This document shows positions 23,101-34,136 of a DNA stretch of 48,887 bases, one piece after another; the stretch's first letter is position 1, and each line of letters opens with the position of its first letter. The notes beneath the pieces are model-generated. The model was not told the origin of the DNA and made no database searches. It was given only the letters and a program-made list of their open reading frames with translations. This stretch comes from Hyphochytrium catenoides (lineage: Eukaryota > Sar > Hyphochytriomycetes > Hyphochytriales > Hyphochytriaceae), in assembly GCA_900088475.1 (NCBI GenBank), contig FLMG01002844.1:1-48887 (forward strand), read 5' to 3'. The translations under genes were made by a program, and so were the position numbers.

Positions 23101-23792
23101 CCTGGCTTGCGTTATTCAGAGAAGATGCAACTGGGAGGAAAAGGGCAGCTACTCAGACAATACTTGGAGGCGACAAATGATTGAGGAAGACACCAGACCC
23201 GCCAGCTTCCAACCAGCCTTCACTGCTCGGCTCCCGATGCTGCCTGGTGCATGCTCTGGTCCTTCTCTCGCTTAGAGTGTGTTGCGCGGCCGAGCGGTGA
23301 CCTGCTTGCTGCTCGAGGGCTTTTGTGCCTTTGCTTGAGTGATTGAAGACTTGAAGACAATCGCAAGGATAGAGGAAGATCAGAACCGGTCCAAAGTGAC
23401 GGTTAGCGGCTTAGCCGTCGGTTATTATCATGGCGCTAAAGAAAGAGAAGTAAGGCTATCAGGCTCTTGATGTTGGTTGCTAATGAGCTGTGAGGCTCCG
23501 CGTCGTGGTTGAGCCGGGAGATAACGACAGGTTGTTCACCGCAGCCATGTCATACACCTTGTCATAGGTAAACAGAAGAGGCAAGAAAGTCTGATAGCTG
23601 CGAGATAGTGCTGACTTAAAGGGTTTGCTTTCCGCAACAGCCCTTCTTTTGATAGTTATGTGGTCCACGTAAGCTCCTTCCCATGTCAAGGTTTTCCTTC
23701 CTATCCAGGTGATAATACATTTAGCGATCATCTCTCCTTATAAACAGTCAGGATTAAGTTATAACGACGATAACGAGAGAACTATTATTTTT
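23101..23792. other. Intergenic, myosin upstream region
   Basis: It separates the 3' end of the HAD-like gene from the 5' end of the myosin gene (both minus strand). A minus-strand open frame at 23480-23731 has no recognisable motif and is probably not a gene. Confidence 0.4.
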
Positions 23793-24958
23793 CTATACGC
23801 CAAGCACCAGAGTGGAGCCCAAGAGCGTGATGGCTCCAAGAAGCATAGCTGCTGGAGTGACGTATTGCGTAACCGCGCTGGACTGACTGTTTGACTGATC
23901 GCTGGTGGATGGGGCCGGAGTGATCTTCTGTGTGAAGAGAGGGAGGCAAGGTTAAAGTTAGAAAAGTTCATCACTCCTTTCCAATTGATGTCCTACCGGA
24001 GCCGTAGCATTCTCTGGGCGGGTGGCTGGCCCAGAAGAGGAAGGTGTTGGGGAGATAGGCCCGCTAGTGCCTCCAGGAGTGGTGTTATCGCTAGGTGGAG
24101 AAGAGGGAGAGAGTCCTGACGTAGGTGTAGGAGAGCTGCTACCGCCATTAGCAGCTAATCGGCTTAGGCCAGTGGTAAACTCTAACTCACTTAGCCCACA
24201 ACATCTGCTGTTGACCTTTGTACAATCATCTCCTGAAGGTCGATCAGCGCTTGCAAGGACTGTTATCACGTCCTTGGTCACTGGGTCATTTTTGATGACG
24301 TCCAGGTTAGGCTGCTGGTCATCATAAAAGACAATATGTCCGTACGGCACACTCCAATAGGCCATGATATTCTTCATCATTTCATTCTTCGCCCGGGGCC
24401 CACACTGATATTGCCTTAGAGTCTTCGACTCTGATTCCTGCCACTCAGAAGTGTCGCTTGCAGGACTCCCTGTGGCTTTCGCAATCAGGTCTACCAACCA
24501 TCTAACAGGGGAAAGAGATCAAGTCAGTTCAAGGACGATTATGCAGGCAAGGAAATCATCATGAGGGCTTACTTGAACTTGCTAGCTTCACCGTTTAGCT
24601 GTCCAGTGCTGCAACCGGGTCCATGGGTTGCAATACTGATCCCATAACCCTTGGAAGCGCAACCTTGAAGAGCCCCTAACGCGAAGGTCCCTTGCACTAG
24701 AGACCGTCCGTTCCCGCCATACGCGTTGTCAACTGCGCTGGTCTTAGCTACGTTTGAACAACCACTTTCCTGTGCCGCAGTAAGAGTTCTATCCACATCA
24801 AAAACACATACATACTGGACGGCGCCAGCTGACGCCAGCTCACGCCGAGGGTGGATATGGAGCCAGTCTTCGGACCCTCGACGAATGGCGCCCTCTAGGG
24901 ATGCCGGACCGAGGGCAAAGAGGCAAAGAAATGCCCCTAGATGGAGACTCTTAACCAT
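23793..24958 (-). CDS. Secreted HAD-like protein with C-terminal anchor signal, 3 exons
   Basis: Exons are 24958-24573, 24501-23997 and 23927-23793, for 341 residues. The N-terminus is a signal peptide (MVKSLHLGAFLCLFALGPASLEG). VCVFDVDRTLTAA at about residues 50-62 matches HAD motif I (D-x-D-x-T) with both aspartates. Further on, HIVFYDDQQPN resembles the acidic HAD motif IV, and several Cys residues fit an extracellular protein. After the catalytic-type domain there is a long Ser/Pro/Thr/Gly-rich stalk, then a C-terminal hydrophobic run (AAAMLLGAITLLGSTLVLGV) reaching the stop. That pattern suits a GPI-anchor signal or a single C-terminal helix. The likely role is a cell-surface phosphatase-like protein, though no substrate can be named. 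Confidence 0.75.
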
Positions 24959-26029
24959 GGTCTTGTTCTGGAAAGCTATTGTAGCAGCTGTCGTTCGAAG
25001 GCAAGAAGGGCAGATGTGGCCCTTCTGACAACGATATTACCCGCTTTGAGACTTTAGCTGTGCTGATGACGTTTTAGCGACAGTTGGGCAGCGAGACTCC
25101 CAGCAAGCTTGGCCCTGTAGGCGGCCGTGTCACTGTCTCACGAACAGTAAAGCTGAAGTCCCCCGTCCTCTCAATAACAGCGCGCTGCTACTGCCCTGGT
25201 TGTCGGCCCTGTTAGTTCTGGTCGCCCTTGGGTCACATCTCTGGCGCACGTGTGAGTTTGGACAGAGACTGGCAGACAGGCATAAACAGCAAGGCTGCAA
25301 CAATGGTGTCTGGTCTCAACAATCAGAGCTTCAGAAACACACGGCGACATCCTGTCAAGTAGGAAATAGATGATAGGAAATGCCAAACCCAATGTCCGCG
25401 TCAGGATTGACGAAATACGCCAAAAGGTGACCTATTTAGAGATCATCACTCTTTCTATCAACGCTTTCCCGCAGTGCTGCTTTCAAGCCCCTTCCTAGCT
25501 GACCCTGAAACTGTATATATTCTTCAGTCAAGGGGGAGGTCTGACCGAAACCAGGGAGTGCAGTCTGTACGATGTTATTAGATGTACCCTGAAAAGGGTG
25601 TTGTAGGTGTCGTCTGTACAACTATGGAAAGGAAAAAGACTCGGGCCCTTGTCTAACCCGACTCAGCTGTTACCACCACCACTGCATATGTGATATAGGA
25701 TAAAGTGATTCGAGTCAGGTTCTCAACCCGGGCTCCAAACGCTGGAAGGTTGAAGGAGACATGGAAATGAAAGGGCACGTCGCGCCGCTACGGCCTTCCC
25801 TTGAAAGCTTTGAGAACGCGCGTCAGAACTCTGCGTAAAGCTGTATCTATTTTCCCCCCAGGCTCGTAAGTGGCAGCACTGACAAGCATGCTTGACCTCT
25901 ACTATTCAGACATGGAGCTAACTCCGTACCAACATCCAAGCCTGGTGCCGCTCCTCTGGCACACAGGAGTGTCAATGTGAGGTTTCTTGCCAGAGCCTGG
26001 TCTTCTTTGCTAGTGTGGCTGCTGGCATA
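24959..26029. other. Divergent intergenic region
   Basis: It lies between the 5' ends of the HAD-like (-) and PDZ/PA (+) genes. A minus-strand frame at 25594-25436, starting after TTTTCAG and ending LRESVDRKSDDL, looks coding-like but has no partner exon or known motif, so it is not called as a gene. Confidence 0.4.
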
Positions 26030-28382
26030 ATGTGGCGGCGGGCACTCATTTGTACGCCGTTGGTTCTGCTAGCTGGAGCTGTTGTTGCCTCTGGCGAAGA
26101 CAATCCTCCATTCATTGAGCTGACCGACCTTCCTGACCACCTTCTGGCGGATGCACCTCAGCTGGATTTGTCATGGCTTGAAGATGAGGAGCATCGCTTT
26201 CAGCTAGATCCAAAGAACCAGTTCGATCCCTCCTTGGGTTATTTTGTCCCAGAAAATCATGAGGCATTTTCTCGAATCGGCGAGACTCAGGGATCAGAGG
26301 ACGGGCAAGGTGAGTGTAGGGTCACATCGGACTTTTGATGTGTGGCGTACTCGTTTCCAGTGGCTGACTTAGCTCACTTTAGGTCCTGCCGACACCTGCT
26401 CTGCAGAGGGACCTAGCGACTTTACCGTCATTATCGAGGAGAAAGGCACTCTAGGAGTGTCATTGAGTGGCGAAAGTGTCATCACAGGCTTTCATCGAAA
26501 TGAAGATGGCAAAAAATATCCCTTGGAAGCCTCGGGGATTGTACAGGTATTGATCAAGTCCTGCGGTTGACAAGTTTGCGCTCCACATCTAATCAACCAT
26601 TCCTTGGCGGAACCGATCTATTGCCTGCTTCAGCTTGGAGACAGAATCGTTGGTGTGAACGGAAACGACCTCAGAGGGCTGTACCTGTCAGACGTTATCC
26701 AAGCTTTGAAGACAGCAGAAGCTCCCATTACTCTGGCTCTACACCCCGGGGATGGTCGATGTGTAGGTCTGCAGACAGTGTTACCGGCTGGAAAGGTATC
26801 ATACCTTCTACGCGTTTGAAAAGATACACACGCGGGATTAAAACAGATGTATGATAGGATGAGGCAAACAGTAGCGCCAGTCAGACAAAGCTCCTCCTCT
26901 TCCGAGGCATCATTTACGCTGAGACGATTCCGGTCATCCCAGCAGCTTACAGTGCAACGACAGCCTGTGCAGCGGCGCCTCTGTTTATTTCCACTCGTTC
27001 CAATGGCTGCGTTGGGCTTCCTATTGATGTCAACGGCAAGTTCGTGGCTGTGTGGGTAAGCTTTGATGTTATGGATTTAGTCCCCGCCGCTGCTGGCTCT
27101 CTGACCATCAGATAACCGCAGAGGAGTGGCTGTGACGTTTATACGAAGGCAACGAACGCGCAAAGTCTTGGGGCGGCAGGACTTCTCGTTGTCAGTGAGG
27201 AGAAATGGGAAGCGGTCGAGCTTCAGCTTCCTCCTACCACTGATAAGAACGAGGTGAACATCCCGGTGCTCATGGCTTCCTATTCCTCAGGTACTGCTCA
27301 TCGGTCGTCGTCGATTTTGCTGAGACATTAAGACCCTGTTCCTAGGGAATCCATTGATGACCTCAGTGCCTATGGATATGGCCGTAAAAGTGGCGCCCTA
27401 TCATGGGGCATGTGAAAAGCCCATGGGTGGGCAAGGCCCAGAATTGCCAGACATGTCACAATCTGGATCGATGGTGACTGAGGCAGCGAAGCTTACGGAT
27501 GGTAATCTGCCTATAGACGGGTATGGAGGACTCATGTCTGTCAGCGGCATCAACCAACAATTTGAGGTACTTTCTCGAGATGTATAAGGTATTTGTGATC
27601 AGCTCTGACCTCAGGATTGAGTAGTTTCTGAAGCTGGCCGGCAGTGGTGGACCGCTCGCGAGGACTGACCTTTATAGCATCACCGTGCGGAGCTCACTCT
27701 GCAGTGATGATAGCATGCAGCATGCGAAGCCAGGCTCTGCCGTGTTCGCTAGAGAGGGTGGCTGCACTTTGAAGCAAAAGGTACATACCTTTAATTAAAC
27801 ACCGGTTTAGTGGAAGCTAATTAGATTGCCATGCTACCAATGTAGATCTCTGTGGCGGCAAAAGGCGGGGCTGCACTTTTAGCTGTTAGCGCAGCCGACC
27901 ACGGAATGCCAAGCATCCCATGGGAAGAATCCGAAGGAAGCTCTGTCCCTGTTTTGTTGACGACTGCGAATGCATTCGAAAAGATTACGTAGGTTCCAAT
28001 CTCATGCTTTCTAGTGAGGTGTACTACCATCATTTGACGATCGTTGTGCTTTTAGCAATTACATAGAGGTAGAAAGGCCGGAACATGAACCCCATCTTAA
28101 TATCACTTTCGCTGGTAAGGGTTCACAGATCGAATGCGTTTCTACTTCCCTCTTCGTGAGACCGGTTATGAAGGGTTGTAACATAACTTGGCTGCAGGAC
28201 ACATTGCATCTTCGTGGGCGGAGCTGACCTCTCTCAGCAATGTTGAGCAATGGCCGACCTCTTCCAGCGATCGCCTGCGCTTATACAACAGGCTATACCT
28301 CGCTCACTCCCCTGAGCAATCAACCGGCTCTGATGAGCGGCTTGAATATCTTAGGCACATCTATCAAAAGCTACCTACATAG
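26030..28382 (+). CDS. Secreted PDZ plus double PA-domain protein, 10 exons
   Basis: Exons are 26030-26309, 26383-26546, 26634-26795, 26858-27055, 27122-27290, 27346-27566, 27625-27780, 27846-27988, 28056-28114 and 28198-28382, in frame for 578 residues. The start is the ATG before the signal peptide MWRRALICTPLVLLAGAVVASG. A PDZ-like domain follows at about residues 105-200 (LGVSLSG as the carboxylate-binding loop, LGDRIVGVNGNDL, LSDVIQALK). Two protease-associated (PA) modules come next. The first has FVAVWRSGCDVYTKATNAQSLGAAGLLVVS and VNIPVLM; the second has GSAVFAREGGCTLKQKISVAAKGGAALLAVS and SVPVLLTTANAF. No protease motif and no membrane helix follow. PA domains are lids or binding modules of secretory-pathway proteases and sorting receptors, and PDZ domains bind C-terminal peptides, so a lumenal or secreted binding or chaperone role is inferred. 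It ends 91 bp from the convergent ubiquitin-like gene. Confidence 0.85.
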
Positions 28383-28473
28383 TTTTAGCCCCTGCTATTA
28401 TGGCTGCCTGATTACACGGCTATGTACATTCATTAACAGTTCAGAAGCTAGTTGAACTAACACAATCTGTGGC

Positions 28474-29680
28474 TTACACTGCTTGATAACGGTTGTTGTT
28501 CAAAGGTTGCCGCTCGCTTGGCTGGTAGCCGTAAGGGTACTGCTGCATCTGCTGCGCCTGGTTCATTTGTCGCATCACCCGGAAGAGAAGGTAGAGCATT
28601 AATACCAGGTACACGATAAACAGGATGTTTCCATTGGGATCGACCCATTGTAGGAACATATGGACCAGACTGAAGAAAACGGACACTAGAAGAGTGAACA
28701 TGACAAGGCTGGATCTCCAGTGGTCAATAATGAAAGCGATGTCACGGTCACTGAATCGGTTGCTCCCGCTGTTATACGCTGCGATTTGTCTGCATTCCGC
28801 TATGACTTCGCTGGGCGTATACCATATGATTATAATAATTAGCAGAGGTAGGACCAGCATGACATCCAGGAATCCATGCCCTGGAATACGCGCAGGCATG
28901 AAGCTGATGGGCCACAACGCATAAAAAGCTGTGAAACCTGAGAGAAAACGCACGCCGAAGCCGGTGCGTGGATGCACCATCGCCAGGTAGAGGACGCTGC
29001 CGACGTAGCGAATGGCAGCTGGTATAGCACAGATTCCATGGCCCACAGCTCTAAGGACTTGCCTCGGCCCGTAACAGACGCCTCGTCGCTCTGGAGCAGT
29101 GTATGTTGCTTGAGTACCTCCTAGCCTTGTGCCTGCTGCATTCTGGACAGTCACGTTTGGTCTTGAAGTCCACTCAGGGCCAGACTGGTACTCGGACGAG
29201 CCCGAATAACCCAAGTACTGGCCACCGCCTGCTTGAGCGACAGGTTGCGTTGAAGCTGCACTAGATTGGCTGGAGACTAGATCACTAAAGGACATGGTGT
29301 TCCCAGGGGACCGAGCAGCTGTTCCAGACGGGGTTGCAGAGGGTCCGGGAGCAGGAGTTGTTGATGCCGCTCGTCCTTTGGTCAGGATCATCATTTTTGA
29401 GCCCTCAGTGACTCCAGCTTCGTCCATCCGCTCCCGGTTGGCCCTTTCCTTCCCTTTAAAGACTAGTCGCTGAACATTGACCGGGACCTGTAGCACAAGC
29501 ATTCAGAAGAATGAGGCTATTAGTACTCTCAGGCTGGTGGGGGTTAAAGGCATAGCCTTGTCATATCCTCAGACTCACCTTAGAGATCAAATAGATCTGC
29601 TCTTTTACCTGTCCGAACACGGCTGATGGGTCGATGTCGATGTCATGGGACTCTTTTCCAACGAAGACTACCACCCTCAT
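28474..29680 (-). CDS. Ubiquitin-like domain fused to a multi-pass membrane protein, 2 exons
   Basis: Exons are 29680-29579 and 29487-28474, for 371 residues. The N-terminal 70 residues read MRVVVFVGKESHDIDIDPSA, VFGQVKEQIYLIS, VPVNVQRLVFKGKE, EAGVTEGSKMMILTKG, a ubiquitin-like beta-grasp order (strand, strand, helix, QRLxFxGK strand, G-V-x-x-G-S loop). No diglycine follows, so it is not a conjugated modifier. A low-complexity Ser/Thr/Ala/Gly linker leads to about four hydrophobic helices (FLSGFTAFYALWPISF, FLDVMLVLPLLIIIIIW, SLVMFTLLVSVFFSLVHMFL, LFIVYLVLMLYLLF), then a Gln/Tyr/Asn-rich cytosolic tail. Integral UBL proteins commonly recruit the proteasome or p97 to membranes, for instance in ER quality control; that role is inference. 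I do not recognise the membrane family. Confidence 0.75.
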
Positions 29681-31279
29681 GGTTCCGTTCAATCTTGATT
29701 TTCTACTAGGTATAGGGGATGGTGGTTGTCTACCACCTTTGGCGGTAGACGCAGCGCAATCAGCGTTACCTCTAGATAGGCGATAATTGAGAGAACCTGT
29801 GCCTTGAAAAAAAGCTGAATGGCTGGGATTGGGCAGCAGTATTGGTTGATAAAGGAGAGCAGATCGGAGTAGCGCACGCGCAGGGTGCCGGGTGCCTCCT
29901 CCTGCAGCAGAATCATCTCAGGAGTTCAACTAGAAGCTTTCTCATGACACAAACAGACACGAAGATCCGTGTTCTATGATAAGTGAGATCGAGGGAGAAA
30001 GGGCTGATAGATAAAAGGAAGAAAGGGGGAAGCAGACCAGCTTCTCAATAAACGATAACTAATTGGTCATGGTTACAGTTATCAATTTGTGACTCCTCTC
30101 TCCTCAGATTCTCCTTTTCATGCTTGTTGAGAATTTGATGATGATGAGTGCAGGCGGCGTGAGGTCAACAATAAGAAGGTTATATATAGTAGTGCTGATT
30201 GATGGCTAGCTAATCGAGGCGACGGCTACTTCTTGACGTGGATCTCTTGGTCCGAGAGGATTTGCTGTTACCGTTGGTATCCTATCCCCAACAAGGCCGT
30301 GAGAGAATCAATTTTTTCAAGGAAGGAACAAGCGTGCATGGCTGCTATCCTTCTGCCTGTTCAACCCGAAGCAACAGCATTGCAAGGGTGCAATCCTTTA
30401 ATATCTTCTATAATTGAACATCGTTACGCTTTAACTTAGAACAGACGTTGAACTAGAAAGTACTTCAAGTGTGGCGACGCTTCTGATAGACGCAGATTGA
30501 CGCCGTTTGCTCTTCCTATAATCTAATCGCAAGCGGTATGTCTAGGGGACTTGTGCGGTGGTTAACGATTCGCCTAGAGATGGGAGTCATCGCTGAGCCA
30601 GCCGTTGGGTTACCCTAATGGCAGAATGGTCCTGCACCACCACGTAAGTAATCGCTGCAGAACGAAGAAGGGACACTGCAAAGGAGCGATCAGCGCTGCT
30701 TCCTCCTCTTTCTGCCGCCTTTGGCACCATTGCTCTAAAAAAAAAAGAAAAGGCACCACTTATCGCCTTGATTGAACGGGTAGGTTATCCGCGTGGGTTG
30801 TCGTTAGTTGTTCAATAGGTGCGGATCTACTGGTACACTACTGGTGACCACGCCTTTTTTATCTTATTTGCATCAGATGGATTAGCATTGTCTTGACAAA
30901 AGGAAGCTTTCAAAGTAGCGCCTTCAAAGCTACTTCCTCAAACGCTTAGTTCAAGATGTTCATAGCGAGTTTGATACCTCCTCGATGGTTATAGACCCTA
31001 GAGTACAACTGCACGTGGCTCCCATGCAGAAGCCCGCTGCTCAGATGAGGCCTACCTGCTCCTTTTTCCTTAAACCTCACCTCTGTCTCTTTCCCTGTGT
31101 TACGTTTTGAAAGCTCAAGGCATTGACGAGGCCGCTGCATTTGCAACGTCTGCCAATCCCTTGCTCAATACAATCTGGAGAGAGCCTGCTATTATCACGT
31201 CGCTTCTTGTTCTGTCTTTGAAAGAGAGGTTCGGGTTCGCGAGACTTGCTCCACTAGCCCAAAGCACTTTTACTCTTCT
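29681..31279. other. Gene-poor stretch
   Basis: About 1.6 kb upstream of the ubiquitin-like gene and downstream of ENY2. Open frames at 29689-29916 (-) and 30233-30439 (+) have no motif or splice support. An A-rich run (AAAAAAAAAA) occurs at about 30737. Confidence 0.4.
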
Positions 31280-31832
31280 TTAAGCAGTCTCTTGCAGAAA
31301 CTTGCGTATCCGCGCAAGCAGTTCTGCCTTGATCTCGTCTGGCACCATGGCTTCATGCAGCAGAGCTCATCAGTTAGGTCTGACAGGTCGAGAGTCAACG
31401 CTAGGTCTCACCTCGGCCACGGGGGGTGATTTCAGCCACAAGATCTTCAACTGTGATCTTCTCAAGTCCTTTGTTTCGGATGACCTCTGAATGAAGAAGT
31501 GGAAGGGGTGGGTGAGGAGGGCAAATCCTGCTTTGAGCGATCGCTGTGATTAGGGTGATATGCCTACCTTTGCTATATTCCTTAAGTTGATCTCTCCATC
31601 CACATTCAACCAGCTTCTGTCTCAGGAGATCTTTTAGCCTATACGAGCAAGAAGTTAAAAGATGAGTTTCCCTTGAGATGGTGTAGGTTCTACAGATTCG
31701 CGACCTTTCTTTCTCTCCTGTTTCAATCAGCTTCTTGTTGATTTGATCCCTGACCTGCTCGTCTCGGCTTTTTCTCTCCTCGTGAGTCCTGCGGTAGTGA
31801 AAAGCAGACGGCATGAGCCTCTTATCCTTCAT
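31280..31832 (-). CDS. ENY2: ENY2/Sus1, SAGA and TREX-2 subunit, 4 exons
   Basis: Exons are 31832-31705, 31638-31568, 31486-31412 and 31350-31280, in phase, for about 114 residues, close to the usual size of the family. The sequence follows the ENY2 pattern throughout: [69 protein letters not shown] and [10 protein letters not shown]2 is a small five-helix nuclear protein that wraps around a long helix of its partners in the SAGA deubiquitinase module and the TREX-2 mRNA export complex. Three in-frame ATGs could start it (codons ending at 31880, 31832 or 31814 on the minus strand); the middle one is used here, and the extra N-terminal residues are basic and unconserved. Confidence 0.93.
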
Positions 31833-31880
31833 TGCATTCAGGTGAAGGGTCGTCGTATTACTCACTCGGGCATGCTTCAC

Positions 31881-32279
31881 TTCGCTTCAGCGTCTTCTTG
31901 AGAATGTCGACAGACTTTCACTAGTCAAACGTCCTGTCACCTCTCTGGAACGAATTGCTTTTATCGCCGCTATGGCCCTTTGGTAAGGAGTCCCTGTTGC
32001 TTATGGCAGACGGGCGGCGGCACACAGTTCATCAGGAGCCTGCCGNNNNNNNNNNNNNNNNNNNNNNNNNNNNNNNNNNNNNNNNNNNNNNNNNNNNNNN
32101 NNNCGGTACAGCCTCAGACCTAAGGTTGGCGCAAATACGACCTACTTCTGTAAACCTTACGCAATTGCTTCCTTGCCAACTAATTATATTTTATAGGGTA
32201 AGGAAATAGACGAGGCATATAAATCGTATTCCTCCTTACCTTGTCGCAAAACCACTTTCTTCTCTTTACAAGGATGTTT
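31881..32279. other. Intergenic region with assembly gap
   Basis: Divergent promoter interval between ENY2 (-) and SNAPC3 (+). It contains 58 unknown bases, so exon or promoter sequence could be missing here. Confidence 0.6.
32046..32103. other. Assembly gap (58 N)
   Basis: A run of N is present. Its true length is unknown; it lies just upstream of the poorly defined 5' end of the SNAPC3 gene. Confidence 1.
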
Positions 32280-32391
32280 GAAGCTTGACGTCACTAGAGC
32301 ACTCACTGTTCAAAGACAGCTGCTGGAGCTCTGCGCTCACTGTCCTGCCACCTGACCAGCATCCACCATCATCACCCTCCTCTCACCGCAG

Positions 32392-34055
32392 CAAGTGGCG
32401 CACTGGAAGCACTTCCTTGCCTGTGTCCATCAGCAGGTTGAAGATAACAGGTCTTTGCGACGGCTGTTTGAAGGAGATGAGGTGGCCGAGCTGGATTCAT
32501 GTCAACCTCTTCTCGCAAAAATCGAGTCTCGGTGAGCATACGTCTCTCTCGACAGCTCGCAGCACGATCTGACATCGGTTGACACAGGTCCTTCCTGTAA
32601 AGATCTCAAACTTTCGTGAGCTCTTTCTCAATAGTGAGCCAGACGCCCTCACGCTAACTAACACTGAGAACGATGGGTTGGAGCGATGCAGGTCTCGGCT
32701 TCGTTACTAGACTACTTTGTCACTCAACGAACTCCTCACCCCTCATTGCCATTTAGCATGGTTGATCTTAGAGTTCCAGTCCTCGTGGAGGCTATTGACC
32801 AGGCTATCAAAGACCATGCAACGCAAGACAGAGGCAACAATGAGCAGGAAGTTGATGACTTGTACGACAAGCTAGTCCGAGACCGAGAGAGCGCCCTGAA
32901 AACATCGCGGTGAGCTTGTCGTAAGACTTTGAAGAGTCAAAGACGCTGAAGTGGAGCTTCCTTTGTCAGGGCTGTGTTCAGGAAAAGGCCAGTCAGAGTG
33001 CTGGAAGTGGTTCCACAACCTTCGCAGAGGCTGCTGCAGCTTTGCAAGGTAGATTAAGGGAGCAGCTCCTTCTCACCTTATAACAAAGCGATACTGAGTA
33101 ATGCTGCTTTCAGCCTGCCTCGGATCCTAGCAATCAGGAACTGGCCCTACGAATCGCTGTCTTCCATCGCACTAAGGCATTAATCCATCAGGTGTCTACT
33201 AGATGTTTTTTGGTGAAGACGACGCTCCCTCTCCACACATTTAATTCACCCGTTCCAGCAGGAGTTTATAGTCCTCGGGAGCCAGAAGCTCGAGGTCCTG
33301 CGAGATAAATTGACCTGCCTCAATGATCAGCTCTTCGATGATGGTGAGTTCTTCGTGGTTGTAGGTCTCATGATAGGTTTCTCCGTCTCATGGTACGGCA
33401 TAGAATGTATCAAGGCCTTGGCATATTTTTACATTGGCGGCAAGATAGTGCATGACTCCAGAGATCCATCAGGTTTTAACTCGCCGGGACTGCTAAAGCA
33501 ATGGCTGGAGTCGGACAACAGGTCAGACCCTACCCTTAACTCGTAGTGCAGCCATAACAGACTAACACCGTCCGTGCAGGTCTGGTGCGAAAGAGCTGGG
33601 TCCACACGCCGACGTCACTATCCACAGCATGCAGACGGTGACCTTTGCTGATCTGGATGGGTTGCGATTAGGGGAGCAATACCTATTTTGCCATCAAGGG
33701 GACTGCGAGCACCTTTGGACAGTGCTTGATGTCCAACTAATCTCACTTGCAAACGGCACGGCCAGGTCTAACTTTCCTCTATGTCTACGTCATGAGCGCC
33801 CCCGGAGGATGAAGTGTGAGATCTGCCAGGTCTACATTGCAAAGTAAGACTGAAGCAACTAAGTCGCAGCCCCGTTTAGATTTGAAATTTCACATTGACA
33901 TTGACTTATGCCGTAGATTCTTCACCTTCGATGATGAGGAAGTCGACCAAGATCCGACATACTTTTGTGACGTCTGCTTGCACTACCTTCACTACAAGCC
34001 CAACGGTGAGCTGCGGCAACATAAGTTTACAGTCATCCCATTCTACCAGGAATAG
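32392..34055 (+). CDS. SNAPC3: SNAPC3/SNAP50, snRNA-activating complex subunit, 5' end unresolved
   Basis: Exons 32588-32691, 32757-32909, 32970-33048, 33114-33191, 33259-33343, 33404-33521, 33580-33843 and 33917-34055 join in frame, and 32392-32531 is a further likely coding exon. Family landmarks: QEFIVLGSQKLEVLRDKLTC, the IGGKIVHDSRDPSG segment, MQTVTFADLDGLRLGEQYLF, HQGDCEH, then the C-terminal zinc-binding cluster with CEIC, FCDVC and the HY spaced after it, ending FTVIPFYQE. SNAPC3 is a DNA-contacting subunit of the SNAPc complex that recognises the proximal sequence element of small nuclear RNA genes for RNA polymerases II and III. The link 32531 to 32588 is out of phase, and the true start codon was not found; it may be missing because of the nearby gap. 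It ends 81 bp from the convergent derlin gene. Confidence 0.88.
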
Positions 34056-34136
34056 GACGCATAGGGCTGGCCCGTCACGAAAGGAGGAGACTAGGCTTAG
34101 ATGACGCATATCTGGCAAATAATCTCCACTAGTTCA

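Noticed and set aside
25436-25621. Possible terminal exon on minus ending LRESVDRKSDDL
   Set aside because: It has an acceptor-like TTTTCAG and a stop but no preceding exon; too little to call a gene.
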